DNA from: Pseudomonadota bacterium
GTDB lineage: Bacteria > Pseudomonadota > Alphaproteobacteria > UBA8366 > JADFVY01
DNA length: 12,932 nt
Assembly (NCBI GenBank): GCA_015222795.1
Contig: JADFVY010000236.1
Span: 1-12,932 of the forward strand
Direction of reading: 5' to 3'
Positions 6,694-12,834 of the stretch are shown here, in pieces. A program made the position numbers and the translations under genes. The number at the start of each line of letters is the position of its first letter. The stretch's first letter is position 1. Under the pieces are notes generated by a model. That model was not told where the DNA came from and ran no database searches. It saw only the letters and a list, made by a program, of their open reading frames with translations.

Positions 6694-7989
6694 ATGCCGG
6701 ACAAGAGCCCGGCCCTGGAACCCTTCGTCATAGGTGCGACCCGTCGCTCAAGCACGCTGGCGCTGCGCGACCGGTTGTTCATCGACGAGGCCGCGGCGCC
6801 AGATTTCTACCGCCGACTGACGGAGTCAGGCGTGACCCAGGCGATCATGCTGTCCACTTGCGACCGGGTGGAGGTACAGGGCATGGCCGAGGCCCCTGAC
6901 GCCGCCACCGACGCCGTGCGCGTCGTTCTGGCCGCGCGTGCCGGCGAGGAACAGGCCGAACTGGCGGCTCAACTGGAGACTCTGACCGGCGACGAGGCGG
7001 TACGTCGGATCTTCGCCGTTGCCGCCTCGCTGGAAAGCCAGGTGATCGGCGAATCCCAGGTTTTGGGCCAGGTCAAGGAAGGCCATCGCTTGGCCGACCG
7101 GCACGGCATGGTCGGGCCGGCGCTGGAATCTCTGATGCAGGCTGCTTATGCCGCGGCCAAGCGGGTGCGCAGCGAGACCGAAATCGCCGAGCGGTCCGTG
7201 ACCCTGGCGTCCGGCGCGGTGCAAATCGCACGCGACCTGCATGGCGACCTCTCGGGCAGCACGGGCCTGATCCTGGGGCTGGGCGACATGGGTGACCTGA
7301 TCGGGGGGCAACTGCGTCTCGCCGGACTGGCGGGCACGATCCTGACCGGCCCGTCGCGCCGTACCGAGGCCGAGGCTCGGCGCATGGGCTGCAATTTCGT
7401 GCCGTTCGAGGATATTGAAGATGCGCTGGCCGATGCCGATATCGTGGTCACCGCCGCCGGCACAGGGCGCTTCCTGATCACGGTCGAGGCCATGGAACAG
7501 GCGCTGCGACGGCGCAAGCGCCGTCCGGTACTGATTCTGGATGGCGGTGTCCCGGCCGATGTTGAGCCCGCCGTTCACGACCTGGATGGGGCCTTCGTCT
7601 ATACGCTGGACGACCTGGAACAGGTGGCGCGCGAAGGCCGCGCGAACCGCGAGGCGGCGGCGGCCGAGGCCTGGAAGATCGTTGAGGCGGAGACCGATGG
7701 TTGGCGCCGGTCCCGGGCGGAGCGGGACGCGGTGCCGACCCTGGTGTCGCTGCGTAACCGATTCGAGGCGATGCGTGACGAAATACTGGCCGCCGATCCC
7801 AACGCGGATGCGGCCGAAGCGACAAGGCGGCTGGTCAACCGGTTGCTGCACCGGCCCAGCGAGGCGCTGCGCGAGCTGGCGGCTGAATCCGGCGATGAGG
7901 CTGAAAAACAGGCGGTCGCCAGAATGGTTGCGAGGCTGTTTGGATTGCCGGATGTGGGCGACGGGAACGAGGACGATAAGGAACGATAA
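6694..7989 (+). CDS. hemA: Glutamyl-tRNA reductase, divergent
   Basis: The family reduces glutamyl-tRNA-Glu with NADPH to glutamate-1-semialdehyde, the first step of the C5 route to haem. The 431-residue protein has the full three-domain layout. The catalytic domain carries LSTCDRVE with nucleophile Cys56 and Arg58, then VIGESQVLGQVKEG (about 117-130). The nucleotide-binding domain begins with LILGLGDMGDLIG at about 192-204. The C-terminal dimerisation helices end in RRLVNRLLHRPSEALREL at about 378-395. Several positions differ from the E. coli enzyme: the usual NHKTAP is TRRSST here, CNR is CDR (Asp57), the E. coli His99 position is Arg105, and PRD in the nucleotide domain is PAD. The core catalytic Cys and Arg remain, so it is probably active but may have altered kinetics. 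Most alphaproteobacteria instead use ALA synthase, which makes this gene notable. It is embedded between hisS and prfA with two- and three-base gaps, so it is almost certainly co-transcribed with them. Confidence 0.88.
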   Translation: MPDKSPALEPFVIGATRRSSTLALRDRLFIDEAAAPDFYRRLTESGVTQAIMLSTCDRVEVQGMAEAPDAATDAVRVVLAARAGEEQAELAAQLETLTGDEAVRRIFAVAASLESQVIGESQVLGQVKEGHRLADRHGMVGPALESLMQAAYAAAKRVRSETEIAERSVTLASGAVQIARDLHGDLSGSTGLILGLGDMGDLIGGQLRLAGLAGTILTGPSRRTEAEARRMGCNFVPFEDIEDALADADIVVTAAGTGRFLITVEAMEQALRRRKRRPVLILDGGVPADVEPAVHDLDGAFVYTLDDLEQVAREGRANREAAAAEAWKIVEAETDGWRRSRAERDAVPTLVSLRNRFEAMRDEILAADPNADAAEATRRLVNRLLHRPSEALRELAAESGDEAEKQAVARMVARLFGLPDVGDGNEDDKER

Positions 7990-7992
7990 GGC

Positions 7993-9063
7993 ATGAATTT
8001 TGACGAAAAACTCGGCAAGGTGTTGGCTCGCCACGACGAACTGGGGCAGTTGATGACGGAAAGCGCCGGCGATTCCGGTGAATTCGCGCGCCTGTCGAAG
8101 GAATATTCCGACCTGACCCCGATCGTGGAGAAAATCCGCGAGCTCAGGGAAGCCCAAACTGAACAGGCGGACCTGGAGCAGCTGGTCGGTTCCGGGGAAG
8201 ACCCGGAAATGAAGACAATGGCGCAGGAAGAACTGCTGGTGCTGAATGACAGGCTGCCCGCACTGGAACGCGAGATGCAGTTGATGCTGGTGCCGCGTGA
8301 CGAAGCGGACGCGCGCAACGCTATTCTCGAAGTGCGCGCCGGCACCGGCGGCGATGAGGCCGGCTTGTTCGCGGCTGAGCTGTTCCGCATGTATCAGCGT
8401 TACGCCGACCGTCATGGCTGGAAGTTCGAGCCTATCGATATCAACGAAACCGCCGTCGGTGGATATCGCGAGGCCAGCGCCACCATTGCCGGACGCAATG
8501 TGTTTCAGCGGTTGAAATTCGAATCCGGCACACACCGTGTGCAAAGGGTGCCAGTTACCGAGAGCGGCGGCCGCATTCATACCTCGGCCGCCACCGTCGC
8601 CGTGCTGCCCGAGGCAGAGGAAGTCGATGTGGATATCGAGGAGAAGGATCTGCGCATCGACACTTACCGGGCCCAGGGCGCCGGTGGCCAGCACGTCAAC
8701 AAAACCGACAGCGCGGTGCGCATCACCCATATGCCCTCGGGCATCGTCGTGCAGTGCCAGGACAACAAATCCCAGCACAAGAACAAGGCCCAGGCCATGA
8801 AGGTGCTGCGCGCCCGCATGTTTGATGCCGAACGGTCTCGCCAGCATGCCGAGCGCGCCGCCAACCGCAAAGGCCAGATAGGGTCCGGAGACCGGTCGGA
8901 AAAGATTCGCACCTATAACTTTCCGCAGGACCGGATCACCGACCACCGCATCAATTTCAGCACCCACAATATTCCCAAGATGCTGGCGGGCGAGGGGATG
9001 GACGATCTGATTGACGCACTGATCGCCGAGGACGAGGCGGCGCGCCTTCTGGACGCCGATTGA
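7993..9063 (+). CDS. prfA: Peptide chain release factor 1
   Basis: RF1 recognises UAA and UAG stop codons on the ribosome and triggers hydrolysis of peptidyl-tRNA. The 356-residue length is typical. The N-terminal helical domain covers about 1-100. The stop-codon reading motif PVT is at 187-189 in HRVQRVPVTESGGRIHTS, and this tripeptide marks RF1 rather than RF2. The catalytic GGQ is at 231-233 in QGAGGQHVNKTDSAVRITH. No programmed frameshift is needed, again unlike most RF2 genes. The ATG at 7993 follows the hemA stop by three bases, with a GATAAGG-type ribosome binding region inside the hemA end. The stop overlaps the next gene by four bases, and that gene encodes the methylase that modifies Gln233. 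This is the standard prfA-prmC pair. Confidence 0.98.
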   Translation: MNFDEKLGKVLARHDELGQLMTESAGDSGEFARLSKEYSDLTPIVEKIRELREAQTEQADLEQLVGSGEDPEMKTMAQEELLVLNDRLPALEREMQLMLVPRDEADARNAILEVRAGTGGDEAGLFAAELFRMYQRYADRHGWKFEPIDINETAVGGYREASATIAGRNVFQRLKFESGTHRVQRVPVTESGGRIHTSAATVAVLPEAEEVDVDIEEKDLRIDTYRAQGAGGQHVNKTDSAVRITHMPSGIVVQCQDNKSQHKNKAQAMKVLRARMFDAERSRQHAERAANRKGQIGSGDRSEKIRTYNFPQDRITDHRINFSTHNIPKMLAGEGMDDLIDALIAEDEAARLLDAD

Positions 9064-9911
9064 CCGGGACTGGCTCAATTGGGGCCTGCCTGGAAAGGGG
9101 TGCGCGCCGTTTGGCCGAAGCCGGCATTCCCGATGCCCGGCGCGAGGCGCGACTGATCCTTGCCCATGCGCTGGGGATCGAACCTGTTACCGTTCTCGGT
9201 TATCCGGAACGGCCCGTAGATGACGCCGACCGATACGAAGAACTGATCGCGCGCCGGGCCGCGCGCGAACCGCTATCGCATTTGACCGGCCGGCGGGAAT
9301 TCTGGAGCCTTGAATTCGAGGTTACATCGACGACCCTGGACCCGCGGGCCGACAGCGAAACCCTGGTAGAGGCGGTGCTGGCCGCGGTTCCCGATTACCA
9401 TGCGCCGCTTTCGATCGTCGATTTCGGGACCGGCACGGGTTGTCTGCTGTTGGCGCTGTTGAGCGAATTCCCCAATGCAACGGGACTGGGTGTGGATATC
9501 GCCGAGGAAACGCTGGCCGTGGCCCGTCGCAATGCCGGACGGCTGGGGTTCGCGGACCGGGCCGCCTTTGCTATCGGAAACTGGGGCGAATCGCTAACCG
9601 GGCAGTTCGATTTGATCGTCGGCAATCCACCCTATATTCCCGCCGGCGAAATCGCGGTCCTGCAGCGCGAAGTCACGGATTACGAACCGCGTCGGGCACT
9701 GGACGGGGGCGAGGACGGGCTGGATGCCTATCGGCGACTCGGACCCGATATTTTCCGCATTTTGAGGCCCGGCGGCATCGCGGCACTGGAATTCGGGCTC
9801 GGCCAAGGCACGGCGGTAGAACGGCTGATGTTGGCAGAAGGCCTGATAGCTCAAGGCTTTAGCAGGGACCTGGCGGGGCATGACAGATGCCTCACCCTGG
9901 TTAAACGATAA
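9060..9911 (+). CDS. prmC: Release factor glutamine methyltransferase
   Basis: PrmC (HemK) transfers a methyl group from S-adenosylmethionine to the glutamine of the GGQ motif in release factors. The 283-residue protein has the N-terminal five-helix domain (about 1-75, ending in PLSHLTGRREFW). A linker follows with DPRADSE, where family members usually read PRPDTE. The methyltransferase domain carries the SAM-binding FGTGTG at 122-127 and the catalytic NPPY at 189-192. It ends with a motif IV-like region and a C-terminal LTLVKR. The best start is TTG at 9060, which overlaps the prfA stop in a TTGA and gives a standard-length N terminus; no ATG or GTG fits as well. Translation is probably coupled to prfA. 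The gene was historically named hemK, and here it happens to lie near a true hemA-type gene. Confidence 0.95.
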   Translation: MTGTGSIGACLERGARRLAEAGIPDARREARLILAHALGIEPVTVLGYPERPVDDADRYEELIARRAAREPLSHLTGRREFWSLEFEVTSTTLDPRADSETLVEAVLAAVPDYHAPLSIVDFGTGTGCLLLALLSEFPNATGLGVDIAEETLAVARRNAGRLGFADRAAFAIGNWGESLTGQFDLIVGNPPYIPAGEIAVLQREVTDYEPRRALDGGEDGLDAYRRLGPDIFRILRPGGIAALEFGLGQGTAVERLMLAEGLIAQGFSRDLAGHDRCLTLVKR

Positions 9912-10132
9912 ATTGACCTAATTCCGCCAAAAAAAGGGTTGGAATGCTGGCATCCAGGGTCTAATGTCCCGCCCATAACTTGGACCTCTCGATGAAGTTT
10001 ATGTTATTGGGCTCCCGGACAAATAACTATACCGGCCTGGCACTAGAGTGCGGGTAAACGGTACGTCGGGGTGGAGCAAATGGTACGGCGATACGTACCC
10101 GTAATAAACATTTTATCCAATGTGAAGGTGCT
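9912..10132. other. Intergenic leader between prmC and the DUF4167 gene
   Basis: These 221 bases hold no long reading frame. A weak promoter candidate is TTATTG (10004-10009) with TATACC (10028-10033), 18 bases apart. A short open frame of 21 codons (9992-10057, ATG to TAA, beginning MKFMLLG) ends just before the hairpin cluster, but it has no clear ribosome binding site. Near the prmC end, an imperfect stem at 9940-9956 lies next to seven A residues (9929-9935). Read on the minus strand, this is hairpin then T run, a weak terminator shape. AAGG at about 10125-10128 is the likely ribosome binding site of the DUF4167 gene. Confidence 0.45.
10051..10101 (+). promoter_or_regulatory. Alternative stem-loops in the leader of the DUF4167 gene
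   Basis: CGTACC at 10094-10099 can pair with GGTACG at 10082-10087 (six-base loop) or with an identical GGTACG at 10060-10065. The overlapping TACCCG at 10096-10101 can also pair with CGGGTA at 10051-10056. One right-hand strand therefore has three possible partners, all within about 80 bases of the start codon. This could be a regulatory leader or a protein-binding site. It is inferred only from complementarity. Confidence 0.35.
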
Positions 10133-10726
10133 ATGAGGCAAGGTCAGAACCCGAAGCGTACGCGTGGACGCAGCCAAGGGCGGCGTAGCAATGTTCCATC
10201 GCGGCATCAGACATTCGACAGCAACGGACCCAGTGTCCGAATCCGCGGGAACGCCGCGCAGGTACATGAAAAATACCTGGCCATGGCCCGCGATGCGGCG
10301 ACCGCCGGCGACAGGATTGCCGCCGAAAATTATCAACAACACGCGGAGCATTATTACCGCATCATAAACGTCGACAATGACGGTGATGGCCGCGGGCGAG
10401 GCGACGCCGAGCGCGCCAACAGGTTGCAACAGGAAAGCCAGTCCGACGGCGACGGCGAAACCGAAGCCGCCGTGGTAGTGGAGACCGTGAAGCCTCCGCC
10501 CACGGGCAATGACGAGGAAGTCGGCGAGGGCAGCGAGCAGCCGGCCGTCGAGTTCCCCGTTGTCGTGGATGCCACGGCGAATGGATCGGATGAAGCGCAA
10601 GATTCCGCGCCCAAGAAACCCCGCGCCCCTCGTACGCCGCGCACACCGCGCGGCCGTACGCGAGCCCCCCGTGCATCGGACGGTGCGGCAGACGGTAACA
10701 CCCGGCCTTCCCCGCCAGAGGAATAA
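10133..10726 (+). CDS. DUF4167 domain protein, function unknown
   Basis: The 197-residue protein begins with a basic MRQGQNPKRTRGRSQGRR tract. A conserved DUF4167 core follows at about 26-80, with SNGPSVRIRGNAAQVHEKY, ARDAATAGDRIAAENY and QHAEHYYRI. The rest looks disordered. It has an acidic, Gly/Asp/Glu-rich middle (about 81-160) and a basic Pro-Arg-Thr-rich tail (about 161-180). No enzymatic motif, signal peptide or membrane helix is visible. The family is largely confined to alphaproteobacteria and often lies beside prfA-prmC and clpB, as here. The Arg-Gly-rich start and basic tail suggest nucleic-acid or ribosome contact, but this is inference only. The ATG at 10133 matches the conserved N terminus and follows an AAGG ribosome binding site. 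A structured leader lies upstream. Confidence 0.9.
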   Translation: MRQGQNPKRTRGRSQGRRSNVPSRHQTFDSNGPSVRIRGNAAQVHEKYLAMARDAATAGDRIAAENYQQHAEHYYRIINVDNDGDGRGRGDAERANRLQQESQSDGDGETEAAVVVETVKPPPTGNDEEVGEGSEQPAVEFPVVVDATANGSDEAQDSAPKKPRAPRTPRTPRGRTRAPRASDGAADGNTRPSPPEE

Positions 10727-10754
10727 CCGGTCCAGGCTCTTGAAGAGAAGCTGT

Positions 10755-11519
10755 TCAGGAGGGCGGCGCCGTAACGGTGTCGCCCTTCTCGATTCGCCCG
10801 CCCGCGGTAGTTTTTGCGTAAACGCCACACTGGGTGTGGCCGAATCCCTGCTGCAAAGTCTTCAGCATATGCAGGTCGCGCTCGCCGCTGTCGGGGTTGA
10901 CCTCGGTCGCGGCACAGCGGCCGATGATCTCTACAACTTCCAGCCGCACATCGCCGATCGTGATTTCTTTGCCTACCCATGACATTTCGGCCCAGGCTGG
11001 CAGGCCGTCGAGATGCAGATTGCCCCGGAAGCGGCGCGGATCGACGGGGTTGCGGGCGACACGTTCGATATCCTTCACGCTCGCCAGATTCAGGATCGAG
11101 ACGTATTTGTCGGGAACGTCGCTCAGCATCCGGCCCGGCACCTCGACAAAATGCGGGTTGCCGCGTGGCCCGGGCGGGATGAATGCCTGTAAAAATTGCT
11201 CGACCAGAGTGCGGCCCAGCGGCTGCGTGATGTCGCCGCGGGCCACCTGTTTTCCATCGCGGAAAACGGTTAAAACCCCGGTTTCCGGGTTGAAACGGGC
11301 GTCCAGCAGGGCCAGTCGCTCGTCGCGCATCAACTGCAGGAAATTGCGTTTGCCCATCCATTCGGGATTGTCGCGGTCGAACTGGCTGGCTGCATGGGCC
11401 AGCGCGAAACGGCGGTCGTCGGGAAGGCCTTCGCCGGGTTCCAGCATGGCGAACTCGATCGCCTCGCCGTTCAATCCCTTTACCGGATAGCGGCGGATTT
11501 CATTTATTGTGACGGGCAT
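10755..11519 (-). CDS. MOSC-domain protein (YcbX/mARC-like)
   Basis: The 254-residue protein starts MPVTINEIRRYPVKGLNGE, a typical MOSC_N beta-barrel start. It contains LPDDRRFALA (about 32-41) and MGKRNFLQLMRDERLALLDA (about 55-74), then a MOSC domain with DPRRFRGNLHLDG (about 160-172) and GRCAATEVNPDSGERD (about 200-215). Cys202 is the conserved MOSC cysteine, which in relatives binds the molybdenum of the cofactor. The C-terminal part ends in GHTQCGVYAKTTAGGRIEKGD. MOSC proteins of the YcbX/mARC type reduce N-hydroxylated compounds or transfer sulphur to metal centres; the substrate here is unknown. No ferredoxin domain is fused, so an outside electron donor would be needed. The ATG at 11519 is chosen over an upstream in-frame start at 11585 because the conserved N terminus begins there and GAGAGAAG precedes it. 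It overlaps the patatin gene by 16 bases. Confidence 0.9.
   Translation of the reverse strand: MPVTINEIRRYPVKGLNGEAIEFAMLEPGEGLPDDRRFALAHAASQFDRDNPEWMGKRNFLQLMRDERLALLDARFNPETGVLTVFRDGKQVARGDITQPLGRTLVEQFLQAFIPPGPRGNPHFVEVPGRMLSDVPDKYVSILNLASVKDIERVARNPVDPRRFRGNLHLDGLPAWAEMSWVGKEITIGDVRLEVVEIIGRCAATEVNPDSGERDLHMLKTLQQGFGHTQCGVYAKTTAGGRIEKGDTVTAPPS
10757..10789 (+). terminator. Strong hairpin between convergent genes, likely terminator of the DUF4167 gene
   Basis: Bases 10757-10771 pair with 10775-10789 around a TAA loop to give a 15-base-pair stem. On the plus-strand RNA the three non-Watson-Crick positions are all G-U wobbles; on the minus strand the same positions become A-C mismatches. 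The structure therefore favours the plus-strand transcript of the DUF4167 gene. It lies inside the 3' coding end of the opposing MOSC gene. No T tract follows, so it is not a textbook intrinsic terminator. Confidence 0.6.
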
Positions 11520-12622
11520 GGTTCTTCTCTCACGGCAAGGGCAGGGTGCTGGTCGGTGACGGGGTCGCTGCGTTTGTCCAGCCATTCCGCAGCCTGTTTA
11601 CAGCCGAGATCATGGAGTTCCTGCAAAAACCCTCGATGCGCGTTCATCTTGCTGGATTGTCCGAAGGCACGCAAGTCGTCTCCACCCTCGATCACATGCA
11701 GGTGTGTTTCCGCCAATCGACGGCCAAGCGGCCCGCCAAGCGACCCGTTGCGCGCCATGCGCTGCAGGTCGCCAAACTGATCCAGATCGTGGTTGAGCGG
11801 TGCTGTAAACATGATCTGGTTCAATCGCGCATGAATGGCGCGCGCCGTCAATGGCGGACCGTCCGAACTCTCGCTGTCCAGCCGGACCAGCAGAATATCG
11901 GGTGCCTTGCTTTCTTCAAGCAGCGGCATGATCGGCGGGTTGGCGGTGAAACCTCCGTCCCAATAATGGCGGTCGCCGATCTTTACCGCATGATGCAGCC
12001 AGGGAAGGGTGGACGAGGCCAGTACGGCGTCGGCCGTGATTTCCTTGTTGGTGAACAATTTGGGGTGGCCGCTTTCGACGTCTGTCGCGGCCAGGAACAG
12101 ACGGATGCGCCGGCTGCGTTGCAGACGTTCGAAGTCGATATGGTCGACCAGCAGGTCGCGCAGCGGATTCATATCCAGCGGGTTGAATTGATAGGGCGAC
12201 AGGAAGCGGGTGAACAGGTCGAAACCCATATGCCGGGAATTGCCTTCCATGTTCCAGCCGCTGGTTAACTGCTCCATCATGTTGGACTGAAGTGGGCTGA
12301 ACGCGGCCTTGGCGCCGATCCGCCGCCATAGCGTCGCCAGCGCCTCGCGCGCACCGTCTGGTCCTCCCTCCAGCCAGCCATGGGCCATGAATACCGCATT
12401 GAATGCGCCGGCGCTGGTGCCGCTGACGGCGTCCACGATCACGCCGCGCTCTATAAGCGCGTCCAGCACGCCCCAGGTGAAGGCGCCATGGGCGCCACCG
12501 CCCTGCAGCGCGAGAGCCAGCCGCGGGCCCTTTTCGGCGCGCGGCCGCGAAGCGTGTAGTGCGGTAGCGGCTTTGTTCCGCCAACCCATAAGATATTGGC
12601 CGAATGTTTCGATGCCGTTCAT
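11504..12622 (-). CDS. Patatin-like phospholipase family protein
   Basis: The 372-residue protein has the patatin hydrolase fold. The oxyanion-hole segment ALQGGGAHGAFTWGVL is at 38-53, and the nucleophile elbow GTSAG at 68-72 carries Ser70. DGG at 222-224 carries the dyad Asp222, in the context YWDGGFTANPPIMPLL. Patatins are Ser-Asp lipid acyl hydrolases acting on phospholipids or other acyl esters. The substrate cannot be read from sequence. No signal peptide or membrane helix is visible, so it is probably cytoplasmic or peripheral. The ATG at 12622 has AGGA about 11 bases upstream (on the minus strand, 12637-12634). The gene ends 16 bases inside the MOSC gene, so the two are likely translated from one message. 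It diverges from clpB, and a 21-base dyad lies in the shared upstream region. Confidence 0.92.
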   Translation of the reverse strand: MNGIETFGQYLMGWRNKAATALHASRPRAEKGPRLALALQGGGAHGAFTWGVLDALIERGVIVDAVSGTSAGAFNAVFMAHGWLEGGPDGAREALATLWRRIGAKAAFSPLQSNMMEQLTSGWNMEGNSRHMGFDLFTRFLSPYQFNPLDMNPLRDLLVDHIDFERLQRSRRIRLFLAATDVESGHPKLFTNKEITADAVLASSTLPWLHHAVKIGDRHYWDGGFTANPPIMPLLEESKAPDILLVRLDSESSDGPPLTARAIHARLNQIMFTAPLNHDLDQFGDLQRMARNGSLGGPLGRRLAETHLHVIEGGDDLRAFGQSSKMNAHRGFLQELHDLGCKQAAEWLDKRSDPVTDQHPALAVREEPCPSQ

Positions 12623-12644
12623 TTGTTATGGTTTCCTAGCCTGC

Positions 12645-12665
12645 GTATGCTGCACTGCAACATAC
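12645..12665. promoter_or_regulatory. Near-perfect 21-bp dyad upstream of the patatin gene, candidate operator
   Basis: The half-sites GTATGCTGCA (12645-12654) and TGCAACATAC (12656-12665) flank a single central base. Nine of the ten paired positions are symmetric. It lies 23 bases before the patatin start codon and touches the minus-strand -10 candidate TATAGT (12669-12664), a position expected for a repressor site. No adjacent regulator gene is in the window. Confidence 0.5.
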
Positions 12666-12692
12666 TATAGCGCCGTAACATCTGAGCAAACG
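12664..12692 (-). promoter_or_regulatory. Possible promoter of the patatin-MOSC unit
   Basis: TATAGT on the minus strand (12669-12664) is a reasonable -10 box. The -35 region at about 12685-12692 reads CGTTTGCT and matches the consensus poorly. A start of transcription here would place the 21-base dyad over the initiation site and leave a leader of about 35 bases. Confidence 0.3.
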
Positions 12693-12713
12693 GTTAATAT
12701 GCGAAAATATGGT

Positions 12714-12742
12714 CTTGAGCGCCGGCTGTTGCATTGCCATAT
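12714..12742 (+). promoter_or_regulatory. Candidate RpoH (heat-shock sigma) promoter of clpB
   Basis: CTTGAG at 12714-12719 and CCATAT at 12737-12742 are separated by 17 bases. This resembles the alphaproteobacterial heat-shock sigma pattern, which has CTTGAA at -35 and a C-rich TAT-containing -10. It would start a transcript about 85 bases before the clpB start. clpB is a classic RpoH target, which supports the reading. The -10 match is imperfect. Confidence 0.5.
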
Positions 12743-12834
12743 GAGTTTAGGACGCCTCATGCGAGGGTCCGCTTATCTGACTCAGTCTTGACCGCCTGCC
12801 TCATCGAGGGGGCGTAATGGGGAACAGGAACGAC

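Noticed and set aside
6826..9078. A 750-codon minus-strand open frame across hemA and prfA
   Set aside because: It is antisense to two well-identified genes, its product is His/Gln/Arg-rich with no domain, and long antisense frames are expected in GC-rich DNA.
10737..10747. CTCTT-G-AAGAG dyad between DUF4167 and MOSC
   Set aside because: The single-base loop cannot form a hairpin as drawn and the site is short; probably incidental next to the stronger stem at 10757-10789.
11519..11585. Longer MOSC protein starting at 11585
   Set aside because: The extra 22 residues (rich in Pro, Arg and Cys) are not part of the family and read through the patatin coding end; the start at 11519 has a ribosome binding site and the conserved N terminus.
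12817..12834. Upstream in-frame ATG for clpB
   Set aside because: It adds six residues not seen at the usual ClpB N terminus; the ATG at 12835 fits the family and has AGGAA close by, though the upstream start is not excluded.
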